From positions 1,178,001 through 1,242,000 of the forward strand of contig NZ_RAQK01000001.1 of assembly GCF_003610455.1 (NCBI RefSeq): a stretch of 64,000 nt of DNA, in the 5' to 3' direction. The notes beneath the pieces were generated by a model. It did not search any database and was not told the DNA's origin. It saw nothing but the letters and a program-made list of their open reading frames with translations. A program made the translations under genes and the position numbers. This document shows positions 1 through 9,913 of the stretch, piece by piece. The stretch comes from Sulfitobacter guttiformis. GTDB taxonomy: Bacteria > Pseudomonadota > Alphaproteobacteria > Rhodobacterales > Rhodobacteraceae. Numbering within the stretch: the first letter of the stretch is position 1; each line of letters starts with the position of its first letter.

Positions 1-599
1 GATAGAAAACCCCAGCCCGCACCCAGATCACAGACGTGTTTACCCATCTTTTCAGGCAGTGCATCGGCAAGCAGGGCAGAAGCCAGATCCACACCGTCAG
101 CAGAAAAGACACCCGGTGCAGTCCAGAAACCACCCTCGGTCAGCTCCGGTCCGGCAGCCCAATCCGCAAAATTGTCCGCAGCCGCGGATTCAATCCAGAA
201 CAGCTTTCCATGCGCTTTTGTTACAGGGCCGTGGACGGTCACACGCGCCTTCATTGCCTTGAGAATGCCCTCGACGCCGTCCGTCTTTTGACCGTCGATC
301 ACCACGACACCCTCGCTCAGCGCGCAAGCCTGTGCGATCATCGCGCGCGCTTCAACCTTGGCACGGGGTAGGCACACGATTGCCGCCGCGTACCGTTTTC
401 CGGCTGAAACTGAAGACTTGTAGTCCCGCGCGCTCCACGCGGCATAGGCAGGATAGAAATCTTGGATGATCTCGGCACGGTCTTTGGGTATGCCCTCCAG
501 ATCAACATCCATGGAGGGGGCAAAAACGGCAATGTCACCATCGGCAGGCCATTCCAGACCGCCACCGTTCAGTGCCAGCGGCAGTCGCGAATCGAGCAT
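1..599 (-). CDS. Class I SAM-dependent methyltransferase, RsmC-like (3' end cut by window edge)
   Basis: The gene starts with ATG at 599, 3 nt after the clpS stop, so the two are probably co-transcribed. About 199 codons are visible and the C-terminus lies outside the window. The N-terminal half looks like the non-catalytic domain of 16S rRNA m2G1207 methyltransferases. Near residue 190 the SAM-binding motif I (DLGAGWG) appears just before the edge. The catalytic NPPF-type motif would be off-window, so the substrate (16S rRNA guanine N2) is inferred from architecture only. A generic small-molecule methyltransferase is the alternative. Confidence 0.72.
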   Translation of the reverse strand, partial: MLDSRLPLALNGGGLEWPADGDIAVFAPSMDVDLEGIPKDRAEIIQDFYPAYAAWSARDYKSSVSAGKRYAAAIVCLPRAKVEARAMIAQACALSEGVVVIDGQKTDGVEGILKAMKARVTVHGPVTKAHGKLFWIESAAADNFADWAAGPELTEGGFWTAPGVFSADGVDLASALLADALPEKMGKHVCDLGAGWGFL

Positions 600-602
600 C
601 AG

Positions 603-941
603 TTATTCTTCTTTTTCCATTGTGCATTGCAGCGGATGCTGGTGGCGGCGCGCAAAATCCATGACTTGCGCCACTTTCGTCTCCGCGATCTCGTGACTGA
701 ACACACCGACCACGGCCAGCCCCTTCTTGTGGACCGTCAGCATTATTTCGAAGGCCTGCGCATGATTGAGGCCAAAAAACCGTTCCAAAACATGCACTAC
801 GAATTCCATGGGCGTGAAGTCATCGTTCAGCAGCATCACCTTATACATCGGTGGCCGCTTGGTCTTTGGCTTCACTTTGGTCAGCAGTTCGGTGTCGTCG
901 CCATCGTCACTGTCAGCCATTGTTATCGGATCTAGGTGCAT
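603..941 (-). CDS. clpS: ATP-dependent Clp protease adaptor ClpS
   Basis: The 112-aa product matches the ClpS family in length and sequence. It has a flexible acidic N-terminus, then [19 protein letters not shown] and a helix with the HKKG stretch, which is the N-degron-binding core. ClpS docks on the ClpA N-domain and delivers N-end-rule substrates to ClpAP. The ATG at 941 has a good AGGAG ribosome-binding site, so it is preferred over the internal Met at 920. The methyltransferase follows immediately on the same strand. clpA is not in the window. Confidence 0.95.
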   Translation of the reverse strand: MHLDPITMADSDDGDDTELLTKVKPKTKRPPMYKVMLLNDDFTPMEFVVHVLERFFGLNHAQAFEIMLTVHKKGLAVVGVFSHEIAETKVAQVMDFARRHQHPLQCTMEKEE

Positions 942-1030
942 TGCTGCTCCTGCGGTAGGGAAAGTTTCATCTGGGTTGTGTCCGCTCTATATAACGCGAT
1001 GTACTCCTTAGAAAAGAGGTATGCAGGAAT

Positions 1031-1753
1031 ATGTCCAACACGCTCACGACGATTGGTTTCGATGCCGACGACACACTCTGGCACAACGAGCGGTTCTTTA
1101 CGCTGACGCAGGACCATTTCGCCGCTTTGCTTGTCGATCATACAGACCGCGAGACGCTGATGGCGCGCCTGCTGGCGGCCGAGCGGCGCAACCTGCCGCA
1201 TTACGGCTTTGGCATCAAAGGCTTCACCCTGTCGATGATCGAAACCGCAATCGAGGTGACCGACGGCCGCCTTCCCGCCTCTGTCATAACCGAATTGCTT
1301 GATGTAGGCCGCGATATGCTCAGCCATACCGTTGAACTATTACCCCATGCCGCCGATACTATCGAGCATTTGCGCCACTCCTATAATCTGGTCATGATTA
1401 CAAAGGGTGATCTGCTGGATCAGGAACGCAAACTGGCCCAGTCGGGTCTACGGGATTTGTTTGACGGCATAGAAATTGTTTCAGCCAAAACGCCCGACAC
1501 CTATACCCGCATATTCGAAATCCATGGCACCGGTGCCGATCAGGGCATGATGGTCGGCAATGCAATGGCATCAGACGTGGTCCCGATGATTGCGGCGGGG
1601 GGATGGGGCGTGCATGTGCCCCATGGCATCACATGGGCGATTGAACATGCGCCAACCCCGACCCAAGATAGGTTTCGTAAAATTATAGATCTGGCGGCTC
1701 TGCCCCCGCTCATCTGTGCCATAACTGAAGGAGAAAACCATGCCCCAAGCTGA
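1031..1753 (+). CDS. HAD-superfamily hydrolase
   Basis: The product is 240 aa. Motif I is FDADDTLW, with the nucleophile Asp11 and Asp13. Motif II is a Thr in MITKGD, a Lys sits in the SAKTPD stretch, and motif IV is the GNAMASDV segment with its metal-binding Asp. This is a C1-cap HAD phosphatase of the phosphoglycolate phosphatase/YjjG type, soluble and Mg-dependent; the substrate cannot be told from the sequence. AGGA lies just upstream of ATG 1031. The next gene starts inside its last codons (14-nt overlap), suggesting a two-gene operon. Confidence 0.88.
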   Translation: MSNTLTTIGFDADDTLWHNERFFTLTQDHFAALLVDHTDRETLMARLLAAERRNLPHYGFGIKGFTLSMIETAIEVTDGRLPASVITELLDVGRDMLSHTVELLPHAADTIEHLRHSYNLVMITKGDLLDQERKLAQSGLRDLFDGIEIVSAKTPDTYTRIFEIHGTGADQGMMVGNAMASDVVPMIAAGGWGVHVPHGITWAIEHAPTPTQDRFRKIIDLAALPPLICAITEGENHAPS

Positions 1754-2063
1754 CCTGAGCTATTCTGCGAAGATCGCGCTGGACCCTGCGAAAATTTTAC
1801 GGACAGTCGAGGAGGTAGTCAGCGCGCATGACGCAAAAGCGGGCGCGTGCAAAGGGCGTGCCCATCCGCTCGAGATTACCCACCATGATCACGTCCTGCT
1901 CCGCCTGCGGATGTTAAACAAACCTCATCGCGATGATGCCTTTATGACTGCCCTTGTGGCGGCGCTTCAGACAGCGCTGCGTGACATGGTTCCGGCGCCC
2001 AGCATTCTGGGTATCGAGATCGGATTTCTGGAACAGCACTATGCCTCCCTCACCATACCGTGA
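1740..2063 (+). CDS. Small tautomerase-like protein (CHMI-like fold suspected)
   Basis: The 107-aa product overlaps the end of the HAD hydrolase gene by 14 nt and is preceded by AAGGAG, so it is translated as part of that operon. It begins Met-Pro, as tautomerase-superfamily enzymes do, where Pro1 is the catalytic base. Its length and its hydrophobic/charged pattern (short N-terminal strand, DHVLLRLRML strand, then a long helix) resemble 5-carboxymethyl-2-hydroxymuconate isomerase. I do not recognise it with certainty. Conserved hypothetical is the safe label and tautomerase is an inference. Confidence 0.7.
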   Translation: MPQADLSYSAKIALDPAKILRTVEEVVSAHDAKAGACKGRAHPLEITHHDHVLLRLRMLNKPHRDDAFMTALVAALQTALRDMVPAPSILGIEIGFLEQHYASLTIP

Positions 2064-2255
2064 ATCACCCGCTTGAATTGAGGCAAAGCGCGTCTAAAAT
2101 CTGCCACATTCTTGACACATTGCAGGGTGTTGTGGTTGGGGCGCTAACAGCACCGATATGTGGCATGCTGCACTGCAGAAAATCGTTCGTAATGCGAGAA
2201 TAAGAGGGTTATCATAGGCATTTTTCCGTGCTAGTTTTGCCTTAATTAATAATAA

Positions 2256-2278
2256 GGCCACCCGAAAAATCGGGGGCC
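2256..2278 (+). promoter_or_regulatory. Hairpin in the presumed 5' leader of dacC
   Basis: GGCC-A-CCCGA, a loop of AAAA, then TCGGG-GGCC form a 9-bp stem with one bulged A, ending 23 nt before the carboxypeptidase start. An AT-rich stretch (TTAATTAATAATAA) precedes it and may be the promoter. No T-run follows, so this is not an ordinary terminator. It may stabilise the mRNA or affect translation start. Confidence 0.35.
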
Positions 2279-2301
2279 AGAGGCAAATTAGGCAGGTTAT
2301 C

Positions 2302-3837
2302 ATGAAGGCAAGGCGCACGCAGCCGGCCCGTTTTGGGCTATTCATACTAGCGGCTATTTGGTTGCTGGTTCTCGTCCCGATGAGCGCGAAAGCAGCGCCA
2401 TATGCGGCTTATGTGATCGACGCACGCAGCGGGGAGGTCCTGCATTCCAGTAATGCGGAAACACGCCTGCATCCTGCGTCGCTGACCAAAATGATGACGC
2501 TCTACATCGCATTTCAGGCGATCGAGAGAGGTGAATTATCGCTCGATACGCAGGTGAAAATATCCAACAACGCGGCGTCCGAGGAGCCGAGCAAGTTGGG
2601 CCTCAAGTCAGGCCAGACCATCGCGCTACGCTATCTGATCCGTGCGGCGGCGGTGAAATCTGCAAACGATGCTGCCACCGCAATCGGCGAAGCGATCTCC
2701 GGCTCCGAAGCGAATTTTGCGCGCAGAATGAACCGCACTGCCACCCAACTGGGCATGACGCGAACCTCCTTCAAGAACGCGCATGGCCTGACCGAAGAAG
2801 GCCATCTGTCGACAGCACGGGACATGACCGTTCTGGGGCGTCACCTGCTTTACGATTATCCGCAATATTACAACCTTTTCTCCCGGATCACCGCTGATGC
2901 GGGGATCCGGCAGGTGAGCCACACAAACCGGCGTTTTCTGAATGAATACAAGGGGGCGGACGGCATTAAAACCGGATACACCCGCGCCGCAGGGTTCAAC
3001 CTGACCGCCTCAGCCGAGCGCGGAAACGAACGCATTATTGTGACCGTGTTCGGGGGGCAATCAACGGCTTCGCGCAACGCGAAAGTGGCGGAACTGATGG
3101 ACCTCGGCTTCAAGCGCGCACCGTCCAGCGTCAAGACGAACAAGCCGAATGCGCCTGCCTACATTGCACAGGCAGACGTGGAGGAGCCGAGCCAAGGCGC
3201 ATCGGCAACAGGTGGAAAAGGTAAAACAATCCGACTGATCCGCGCGGTCTCCAGCTCCTCGCGGCCTAAATTACGGCCCGGTCAGGATGCACCTGTATTA
3301 GTGGCTGCCGCAGGGACCCTGGACCCGATCAGCGATGTTTTGACCTCCGCGATCGAGGCGGCAGTGGCTCAGGCGATTGAGCCTACAGGAGCCACCCAGG
3401 TTGCGGCCCTCGCACAGGAAACGCCTTCCGCTGCGCAAGTTGTTCCCGGTGTCTCTGAGGGTGAGATCGTCCTCGCATCCGCGGACACCTCCGCCCGTCC
3501 GGCACTACGTCCGACTGGTCTGGTCGTCATCGGAGCCAAGCCAGCCCCCCCCGAGCAAACCGCAGAACAAGAGGTCGTTACCCGCGTATCAACCTCCGGC
3601 GGCCGTCACTGGGGCGTGAATGTGGGACGTTACCCAAGCCATTATGCAGCGGAGAAAATCCTCATCAAAACTGCACTCGCAGAGATGGCCACGCTTGATG
3701 GCACCCTTCGAAAGGTTGTGAGAAAGCCGCAGGGCTTTGATGCGAATTTCCTCGGAATGTCTCGCGAAACAGCCGATCTGGCTTGTCGCAGACTGAAAGC
3801 GCGTAATGTCAGCTGCTTCATGATCGGACCAAGCTGA
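2302..3837 (+). CDS. D-alanyl-D-alanine carboxypeptidase (PBP5/6 class) with C-terminal SPOR domain
   Basis: The 511-aa protein has a signal peptide (residues 1 to about 31) and a class A PBP5-type catalytic domain with S60-L-T-K63, S120-A-N122 and K223-T-G, all intact. It trims the terminal D-Ala of peptidoglycan pentapeptides in the periplasm. A proline/alanine-rich linker (about 280-425) leads to a SPOR domain (about 430-511), which binds denuded septal glycan, so division-site targeting is likely. The usual membrane-anchoring amphipathic tail of PBP5 is absent and SPOR may replace it. The gene stands alone and converges on yejF. Confidence 0.92.
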   Translation: MKARRTQPARFGLFILAAIWLLVLVPMSAKAAPYAAYVIDARSGEVLHSSNAETRLHPASLTKMMTLYIAFQAIERGELSLDTQVKISNNAASEEPSKLGLKSGQTIALRYLIRAAAVKSANDAATAIGEAISGSEANFARRMNRTATQLGMTRTSFKNAHGLTEEGHLSTARDMTVLGRHLLYDYPQYYNLFSRITADAGIRQVSHTNRRFLNEYKGADGIKTGYTRAAGFNLTASAERGNERIIVTVFGGQSTASRNAKVAELMDLGFKRAPSSVKTNKPNAPAYIAQADVEEPSQGASATGGKGKTIRLIRAVSSSSRPKLRPGQDAPVLVAAAGTLDPISDVLTSAIEAAVAQAIEPTGATQVAALAQETPSAAQVVPGVSEGEIVLASADTSARPALRPTGLVVIGAKPAPPEQTAEQEVVTRVSTSGGRHWGVNVGRYPSHYAAEKILIKTALAEMATLDGTLRKVVRKPQGFDANFLGMSRETADLACRRLKARNVSCFMIGPS

Positions 3838-3873
3838 ACTTCCCAGCCCGCTCACAACTCATAAACTGTCCAC

Positions 3874-3892
3874 CCTGCGCAATGTGCGCAGG
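3874..3892. terminator. Perfect 8-bp palindrome between convergent genes
   Basis: CCTGCGCA-ATG-TGCGCAGG lies in the 123-nt gap between the ends of dacC (plus) and yejF (minus). There is no T-run on either strand, so it is at best a weak or factor-assisted bidirectional terminator. Confidence 0.35.
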
Positions 3893-3960
3893 CAGTTCGC
3901 AACGATATGCGGGACCTGATTGTTTGACGGACTACCGGACGCAATCGCCCGATCACCCGC

Positions 3961-5541
3961 TCAGGTTGCCGCCTGTAGCAGGGCACGCGTGTATTCCGTC
4001 TGAGGATTGTCATACAGCGCATTTACATCGCCATATTCTACCACATCGCCACGCTTCATAACCATCACGCGATGTGACATGGCGCGGACGACTTTCAAAT
4101 CGTGGCTGATAAACAGGTAGGCCAGCCCGTATTTGACCTGCAGCTCGCGCAGCAGATCCACAATCTGAACCTGCACAGTCATATCAAGCGCACTGGTCGG
4201 TTCGTCCAGAACCAGCAGGCGCGGACGCAGGACCATGGCGCGGGCGATGGCAATACGCTGGCGCTGGCCGCCGGAGAACTCATGCGGGTAACGGTCCATC
4301 GTCGCGGGGTCGAGACCCACTTCGATCATGACATCATGTACCAGTTCACGCTTGTCACGGTCAGGGTCAACCTTGTGGATACTCAACCCTTCCGCGATGA
4401 TCTGCATGCAGGTCATACGCGGACTAAGGCTGCCGAACGGGTCCTGAAATACGATCTGCATGTCTTTGCGGAGATAGCGCAGCTCCTTTGTCGACCATTT
4501 ACGCACGTCATTGCCCATGAACGTAATCGCGCCTTCCGATGCGATAAGGCGCATAATGGCCAGCGCCAGCGTTGTCTTCCCCGAGCCGCTTTCGCCGACA
4601 ATGCCGATCGTCTCCCCTGCCCGCACGCTCAGCGATGCATCATTGACCGCCCTTACGTGGCCAACGGTGCGGCGCAGCAGTCCCTGCTGAATCGGAAACC
4701 AGATTTTGAGGTTCTCGGTCCGAACAATCACTTCCGCATCTTCAGGCACAGGTGCAGGTGCACCGGTAGGTTCGGCAGCGAGCAACTTTTGTGTATAGGG
4801 GTGCTGCGGATTGTCAAAAATATCTTTTGTTGGGCCCTGCTCCACAATTTCGCCATGTTGCATCACACAGACACGGTCGGCGATGCGGCGCACCACCGTG
4901 AGGTCGTGGGTGATGAACAGCAGGCCCATGCCCTCGCTATCCTTAAGCTCTTTCAGCAAATCCAGAATTTGCGCCTGTATGGTGACATCCAGAGCGGTCG
5001 TAGGCTCGTCCGCGATCAGCACATCTGGCTTGTTCGCCAGCGCCATTGCGATCATTACGCGCTGGCGTTGCCCACCCGACAACTGGTGCGGATAAGAACC
5101 GAGGCGGCTCTCCGCATCGTGGATGCCCACCCTCAGAAGCAATTCGAGAATCCGTGATTTAAGTGCGGCACCCGTCAGCCCCTGATGCAACGTCAGGCTT
5201 TCAGCCAGTTGCTTATCAATTGTGTGAAGCGGGTTGAGCGACGTCATCGGCTCCTGAAAAATAAAGCTGATGTCGTTGCCCCGCACCTTACGCAAAAGGG
5301 CGTCACTGGCACCGATCATCTGCTGCCCGTCATAGGTCACGGAACCCTCGACATGGGCGGTGTCACCCAACAGGCTCACGGTGCTGAGCGCTGACACAGA
5401 CTTGCCAGAGCCGCTCTCTCCCACAAGGGCCACAGTTTCGCCGCGCTCGACGTGAAAGGAAATTCCTTTGACCGCCGCTGTCAGCTTGCCATCCTGCCAG
5501 AAGGATACGCGCAGGTCTTTTACGTCCAGAAGAGGAGACAT
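3961..5541 (-). CDS. yejF: Peptide ABC transporter, fused dual ATPase (YejF)
   Basis: The 526-aa protein carries two complete ABC ATPase domains in tandem. Domain 1 has Walker A GESGSGKS (41-48), signature LSGGQRQR (154-161) and Walker B VLIADEP. Domain 2 has GESGSGKT (316-323), FSGGQRQR and LLVLDEP. Both catalytic sets look intact. The fusion of the two ATPases (separate in Dpp/Opp) is characteristic of YejF. It powers import of peptides through YejB/YejE in the inner membrane. Its ATG overlaps the yejE stop (TGATG), so it is translationally coupled as the last gene of yejABEF. Confidence 0.93.
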   Translation of the reverse strand: MSPLLDVKDLRVSFWQDGKLTAAVKGISFHVERGETVALVGESGSGKSVSALSTVSLLGDTAHVEGSVTYDGQQMIGASDALLRKVRGNDISFIFQEPMTSLNPLHTIDKQLAESLTLHQGLTGAALKSRILELLLRVGIHDAESRLGSYPHQLSGGQRQRVMIAMALANKPDVLIADEPTTALDVTIQAQILDLLKELKDSEGMGLLFITHDLTVVRRIADRVCVMQHGEIVEQGPTKDIFDNPQHPYTQKLLAAEPTGAPAPVPEDAEVIVRTENLKIWFPIQQGLLRRTVGHVRAVNDASLSVRAGETIGIVGESGSGKTTLALAIMRLIASEGAITFMGNDVRKWSTKELRYLRKDMQIVFQDPFGSLSPRMTCMQIIAEGLSIHKVDPDRDKRELVHDVMIEVGLDPATMDRYPHEFSGGQRQRIAIARAMVLRPRLLVLDEPTSALDMTVQVQIVDLLRELQVKYGLAYLFISHDLKVVRAMSHRVMVMKRGDVVEYGDVNALYDNPQTEYTRALLQAAT

Positions 5542-6653
5542 CAGTTGAACGTCTTTCTGGGATCAAACGCGTCGCGGATGCCCTCAAATATAAACACCAA
5601 CAGCGACAGCATGATCGCAAAGGTAAAAAAGGCGGTAAAGGCAAGCCATGGCGCTTGGAGGTTTTGCTTTGCTTGCAACGTAAGCTCGCCCAGCGAAGGC
5701 GCCGAAGACGGTAGGCCGAAGCCCAGAAAATCCAGCACCGCCAGCGATGAAATTGTCCCCGTAATCAGGAACGGCAACATTGTAAGCGTCGCCACCATAG
5801 CATTCGGCAGCATGTGGCGGACCATGATCGTAACGTTGCCCACACCTAGCGCCCGCGCGGCGCGCACGTATTCAAGATTGCGCGCCCGCAGAAATTCCGC
5901 GCGCACTACCCCAACCAGCGATGTCCAACTGAAAAGCACGAGCAGAAACACCAACAGCCAGAAACTTCGTCCCAAAATGGCGAACATGATTATGATCACA
6001 TAGAGTGATGGCGTAGAGGTCCAGACCTCAATAATACGTTGGAATATCAGATCCAGCCATCCGCCAAAGAAGCCCTGCACTGCGCCAGCGGCGATGCCGA
6101 TGAGCGTGCTGAGCCCCGTCACCACAAGAGTGAATACGATACTCAGGCGAAACCCGTGAATAACCCGAGCGAGTACATCACGCTTGGTTCCGTCGGTGCC
6201 CAGCAGGTTCTCGCCATTGGGTGGCAACGGCGCAGCACCCGGACGGTCCACAGCTGTATCAAAGCTGTATGGGATCGGCGGCCAGATCGACCAACCCTGC
6301 TGGAACCCCTCGGTTGTGGTGTCAAAGGCTCCTGCATCAATCTGCTGAACTATCCCCTCAGGGTCGTCAAAGCACTCCTCAAGGCCACCACTTGCAATCA
6401 AACAGCGCACCTCAGGATCACGGTAGGCTGCCTCGGTTTGAAAATCCCCGCCAAATTCCGTCTCGGCGTAAAAGTTGAAGATCGGCATATAAATCTCGCC
6501 GCGGTAGTTCACGATGATCGGTTTGTCATTCGCCAGAAACTCGGCAAACAGGGACAAGGTGAAAACCACTGCAAAAATCCACATGGACCAGTAGGCGCGC
6601 CGGTTGCGCGTAAAATTACGCCACCGGCGCTGGTTGAGCGGAGAGAGCGCCAT
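5541..6653 (-). CDS. yejE: Peptide ABC transporter permease (YejE)
   Basis: The 370-aa inner-membrane permease has a first transmembrane segment at about residues 22-40, a long periplasmic loop typical of YejE, and five C-terminal helices with the EAA-type coupling loop (REFLRARNLEYVRAARALG region). It pairs with YejB to form the translocation pore. Its start overlaps the yejB stop by one base (TGATG), and its own stop overlaps the yejF start. Confidence 0.92.
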   Translation of the reverse strand: MALSPLNQRRWRNFTRNRRAYWSMWIFAVVFTLSLFAEFLANDKPIIVNYRGEIYMPIFNFYAETEFGGDFQTEAAYRDPEVRCLIASGGLEECFDDPEGIVQQIDAGAFDTTTEGFQQGWSIWPPIPYSFDTAVDRPGAAPLPPNGENLLGTDGTKRDVLARVIHGFRLSIVFTLVVTGLSTLIGIAAGAVQGFFGGWLDLIFQRIIEVWTSTPSLYVIIIMFAILGRSFWLLVFLLVLFSWTSLVGVVRAEFLRARNLEYVRAARALGVGNVTIMVRHMLPNAMVATLTMLPFLITGTISSLAVLDFLGFGLPSSAPSLGELTLQAKQNLQAPWLAFTAFFTFAIMLSLLVFIFEGIRDAFDPRKTFN

Positions 6654-7798
6654 CAGCCTTCCCTCTTCTCGAAATCAATGCGTGGATCAACCAACACGTA
6701 CATAAGGTCGGATATGATACCGACCACCAGTCCGATCAGGCCAAAAATGAATAGCGTCCCGAAGACGATAGGGTAATCCCGCGCCACTGCAGCCTCAAAG
6801 CCCAAGCGGCCTAATCCATCGAGGGAAAATATCGTCTCGATAATGAGAGACGATCCGAAGAACACTCCGATGAAAACCGCCGGAAAACCGGCAATCACAA
6901 TCAACATGGCATTGCGGAAAACATGACCGTAAAGCACCTTACTTTCTGACAGACCTTTGGCACGTGCGGTCATCACGTAATGCTTCTTGATCTCGTCAAG
7001 AAAGCTGTTTTTGGTAAGCAAAGTCAGCGTGGCAAAGGCCGAAATTGTCGAAGCCAACACTGGCAATGTAATGTGCCAGACGTAATCCTTCACCTTACCC
7101 CACGCGCTAAGCTGATCAAAATTATCAGAAGTCAGCCCACGCAAGGGGAAGAGCTCATAGCAGGTGGGATTGAAATTCGCACCCCCCGGCCATGCCTCCG
7201 CCAGCCCTGGAACCCGGAAGCAGTTGGCAGGCACGAACAGCACCAGCAGCAGAATCGCAAAAAGAAATCCAGGAATTGCATAGGCCGCAATAATCGCGCC
7301 AGAGGTCCATGTATCAAATTTTGATCCGTCACGAACCGCTTTTTTGATCCCTAGCGGAATCGATATAAGATAGGCAATCAGCGTCGACCAAAGCCCCAGC
7401 GTGATCGACACAGGCAGTTTTTCCTTGATCAGGTCGATGACCGAGATCGAACGAAAATAACTCTCCCCGAAATCGAACATCATATAGTTGCCGATCATCC
7501 GGAAAAACCGTTCGACTGGCGGCTTGTCAAAGCCGAATTCGCGCTCGAGCTCGGCAATGAATTCCGGCGGTAACCCCCGCGAGCCTACGTAGTTATCAGA
7601 CCCACCCAGATCGACAGTACCCGCATCAGAGCCGGAGCTGGCAAACCCGCCAAACACATCACCACCGCCCTGAATGCGCGCAATCGCCTGCTCGACAGGA
7701 CCGCCAGGCACGAACTGCACTAATGCGAAGTTGACCAGCATAATGCCGAATAATGTAACCGGGATCAGCAAAAGCCGTCTGAGGATATAGGCGCCCAT
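6653..7798 (-). CDS. yejB: Peptide ABC transporter permease (YejB)
   Basis: The 381-aa permease begins with the [19 protein letters not shown] membrane segment typical of DppB/YejB proteins. A glycine/serine-rich periplasmic insert (about residues 43-75) follows, then five more helices and a conserved coupling loop. It is the second half of the pore with YejE. The gene begins 3 nt after the yejA stop, so the four genes read as one operon. Confidence 0.92.
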   Translation of the reverse strand: MGAYILRRLLLIPVTLFGIMLVNFALVQFVPGGPVEQAIARIQGGGDVFGGFASSGSDAGTVDLGGSDNYVGSRGLPPEFIAELEREFGFDKPPVERFFRMIGNYMMFDFGESYFRSISVIDLIKEKLPVSITLGLWSTLIAYLISIPLGIKKAVRDGSKFDTWTSGAIIAAYAIPGFLFAILLLVLFVPANCFRVPGLAEAWPGGANFNPTCYELFPLRGLTSDNFDQLSAWGKVKDYVWHITLPVLASTISAFATLTLLTKNSFLDEIKKHYVMTARAKGLSESKVLYGHVFRNAMLIVIAGFPAVFIGVFFGSSLIIETIFSLDGLGRLGFEAAVARDYPIVFGTLFIFGLIGLVVGIISDLMYVLVDPRIDFEKREG

Positions 7799-7801
7799 GA
7801 A

Positions 7802-9745
7802 TTACCTCAACGCGCCAGCACTGCGCAGTTTTTCCGCTTTCTCCGCGTCGTACCACCAGAAATCAAGATAGCCCAGTGCATAGGCAGGTTGATCTGCCGG
7901 ATGTCCGTATTGATCGTAATAGGCCGTCCAGTGAACGCCGTTGTACCACGCAGGGATCATAATAAACTCATAGCGCAAAGCACGGTCCAGCGCGGTCATC
8001 GCGGCCTGTTCCTGTTCCCGCGTTTGTGCGGCCAAAGAGGCGTCAATGATGGCATCGACCATCGGACTTGCCAGTGCAGCAGGATTGAACAACCCCTCAG
8101 TCGCTGCCTCTGATCCATACCGCTGTGCTAGGCCTGTACCTGTGCCAAGGAAAGCGGCGTACTGATCATAAATCAGATCATAATCCATTTCCCGCTTCCG
8201 GGAGGTATACTGGGAACTGTCTACCTTTTCGAGCACCGCTTCGATGCCGAAATCCTGAAGATTGGAAATGAAATTTTCCACGACAGCCGACAAGGTGGCA
8301 GAGCCGGAGGAATCCAGCAAGAACGACAGGCGGAGAGGTTCATCCGCTTTATTACGCCGCTTTCCGTCAGTTCCCACAGCCCAGCCTGCCTCATCGAGGA
8401 GCTTGAAAGCGGCCCGCGCGTTGCGGCGATCCAGCAGACGATCAGCGGCAGAGATGTGCGGCATGCGCACGCCTTCGGTCAACACAGCTGGCGGCACCAC
8501 ATCACCAAGACTTTGCAGGAGTTCAAACTCGGCGCCGGTGGGAGCGTCCATCGCCATCAGGGGCGTACCCTGCGTAAAGGACGCCCGCTGTTTGAACAGG
8601 CCATATTGCAACGACTCGTTGGTCCATTCAAAGTTAAATGCGAGCGCGACAGCCTCCCGCACCCGTTTGTCCTGCAACACTTCCCGGCCAAGGTTGAACA
8701 CGATGCCAGTTGGTGTAGGCGGCGAGCCGTCCGGAATTTCTTCTTTTACTACGAAGCCATCAGCGACCTTGGGAAAGTTGTATGCAGTTGCCCACTGCTT
8801 GGAGTTTCCTTCGTTACGGAAGGTATACTCGCCTGATTTAAATGCCTCGAACGCAGAGTTTTCGTCACCGAAATATTCGACACGGATGCGGTCGAAGTTG
8901 TTACGCCCTACGTTAAACGGCAGATCGTTACCCCAGTAGTCAGGGTTCCGCTGGTATACGATGCGGCGGTTCACATCCACAGTCTCGACCATGTACGCGC
9001 CCGAACCGGGTGAAATGTTCAACCGGCTTTCATCCAGCCGCGCACCTGATTCCTCGTACCACTTCTTCGACCAAGCAGGCACGCCGCCTACCTGCTCGAT
9101 CAGGCTGCGACGCGAGATACCTTCGGTGAAGTAAAATTTGATCGTATGATCGTCGATCACCTCGACCTTGGGGATTTGCCGGCGCACATAATCAGCGTAG
9201 GATTTAAGTCCTTGCTCCAACAAAAGATTATGCGAAAATTCGATATCATAAGCAGTCACCGGATCGCCGTTGGAAAATTTGGCCTCGGGGCGCATGTGGA
9301 AGACCACCCAATCCTTGCTCTCGGGGTATTCAAGGCTCTCGCACAGCAGGCAGTAATATTCGGAATAAACATCAGCAGGCGCAGATTCGCCGCCGACACC
9401 CTCTCCGAGCAGGCTCTCGTACATGACTGTGCTCAACGCGCCGCCACGCCCCTTGCGGGAATAAGGGTTCATCGAATCAAACGTCCCCAACGTCGAAATG
9501 GAAATCTCCCCGCCCTTGGGCGCGTCAGGGTTCACGTAGCTAAAATGCGGATAATCCGCAGGATAGGTCAGATTGCCGTAAAACGAATAACCATGACTGG
9601 AGACCATAGTACTCTCGGTCTGTGTGCTCTCGCTTTGCGCACCTACCGCACCTCCCCAGACAGCAGTCCAAGCTGACACAGCCAATGCCGCCAACAATTT
9701 CGATGCCGGTCTTCGGCGATTCAGGACATTGGCGGTGAACGTCAT
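7802..9745 (-). CDS. yejA: Extracellular peptide-binding protein (YejA, SBP family 5)
   Basis: The 647-aa protein has an N-terminal signal peptide (about residues 1-36) followed by a full-length family 5 solute-binding domain (GGEISISTLGTFDSMNPY near the start of the mature protein). It binds oligopeptides in the periplasm and delivers them to YejBEF. ATG 9745 has GGAG at 7 nt spacing and is chosen over the TTG at 9751. As first gene of the operon it probably carries the promoter upstream. In other alphaproteobacteria Yej-type systems import peptidoglycan peptides. The neighbouring D,D-carboxypeptidase fits that but does not prove it. Confidence 0.92.
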   Translation of the reverse strand: MTFTANVLNRRRPASKLLAALAVSAWTAVWGGAVGAQSESTQTESTMVSSHGYSFYGNLTYPADYPHFSYVNPDAPKGGEISISTLGTFDSMNPYSRKGRGGALSTVMYESLLGEGVGGESAPADVYSEYYCLLCESLEYPESKDWVVFHMRPEAKFSNGDPVTAYDIEFSHNLLLEQGLKSYADYVRRQIPKVEVIDDHTIKFYFTEGISRRSLIEQVGGVPAWSKKWYEESGARLDESRLNISPGSGAYMVETVDVNRRIVYQRNPDYWGNDLPFNVGRNNFDRIRVEYFGDENSAFEAFKSGEYTFRNEGNSKQWATAYNFPKVADGFVVKEEIPDGSPPTPTGIVFNLGREVLQDKRVREAVALAFNFEWTNESLQYGLFKQRASFTQGTPLMAMDAPTGAEFELLQSLGDVVPPAVLTEGVRMPHISAADRLLDRRNARAAFKLLDEAGWAVGTDGKRRNKADEPLRLSFLLDSSGSATLSAVVENFISNLQDFGIEAVLEKVDSSQYTSRKREMDYDLIYDQYAAFLGTGTGLAQRYGSEAATEGLFNPAALASPMVDAIIDASLAAQTREQEQAAMTALDRALRYEFIMIPAWYNGVHWTAYYDQYGHPADQPAYALGYLDFWWYDAEKAEKLRSAGALR

Positions 9746-9862
9746 GGGCAAGCTCCATCAAAAGAAATCAGGGGTCTATTCTGGTATGTAGGCTAATGGC
9801 CGTGAGCGCCAAGTTACAAGTTGCAAGTCTGTGATGTGACGAAAATCTGTTCTGAAATAACA

Positions 9863-9892
9863 AAAAGGTCGCCCGTAGGCGACCTTTTACAA
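9863..9892 (-). terminator. Rho-independent terminator of the cytochrome c gene
   Basis: AAAAGGTCGCC, loop CGTA, GGCGACCTTTT form an 11-bp perfect stem. On the minus strand it runs into a T-run. It sits about 24 nt past the cytochrome stop and before the yejA promoter region. Confidence 0.85.
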
Positions 9893-9913
9893 ATCGGGTC
9901 GTCAGATCGCAGA

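Noticed and set aside
4102..5157. 351-aa plus-strand open frame
   Set aside because: It is antisense to yejF, whose two intact ABC domains explain the region; the product is low-complexity His/Arg/Gln-rich without a domain.
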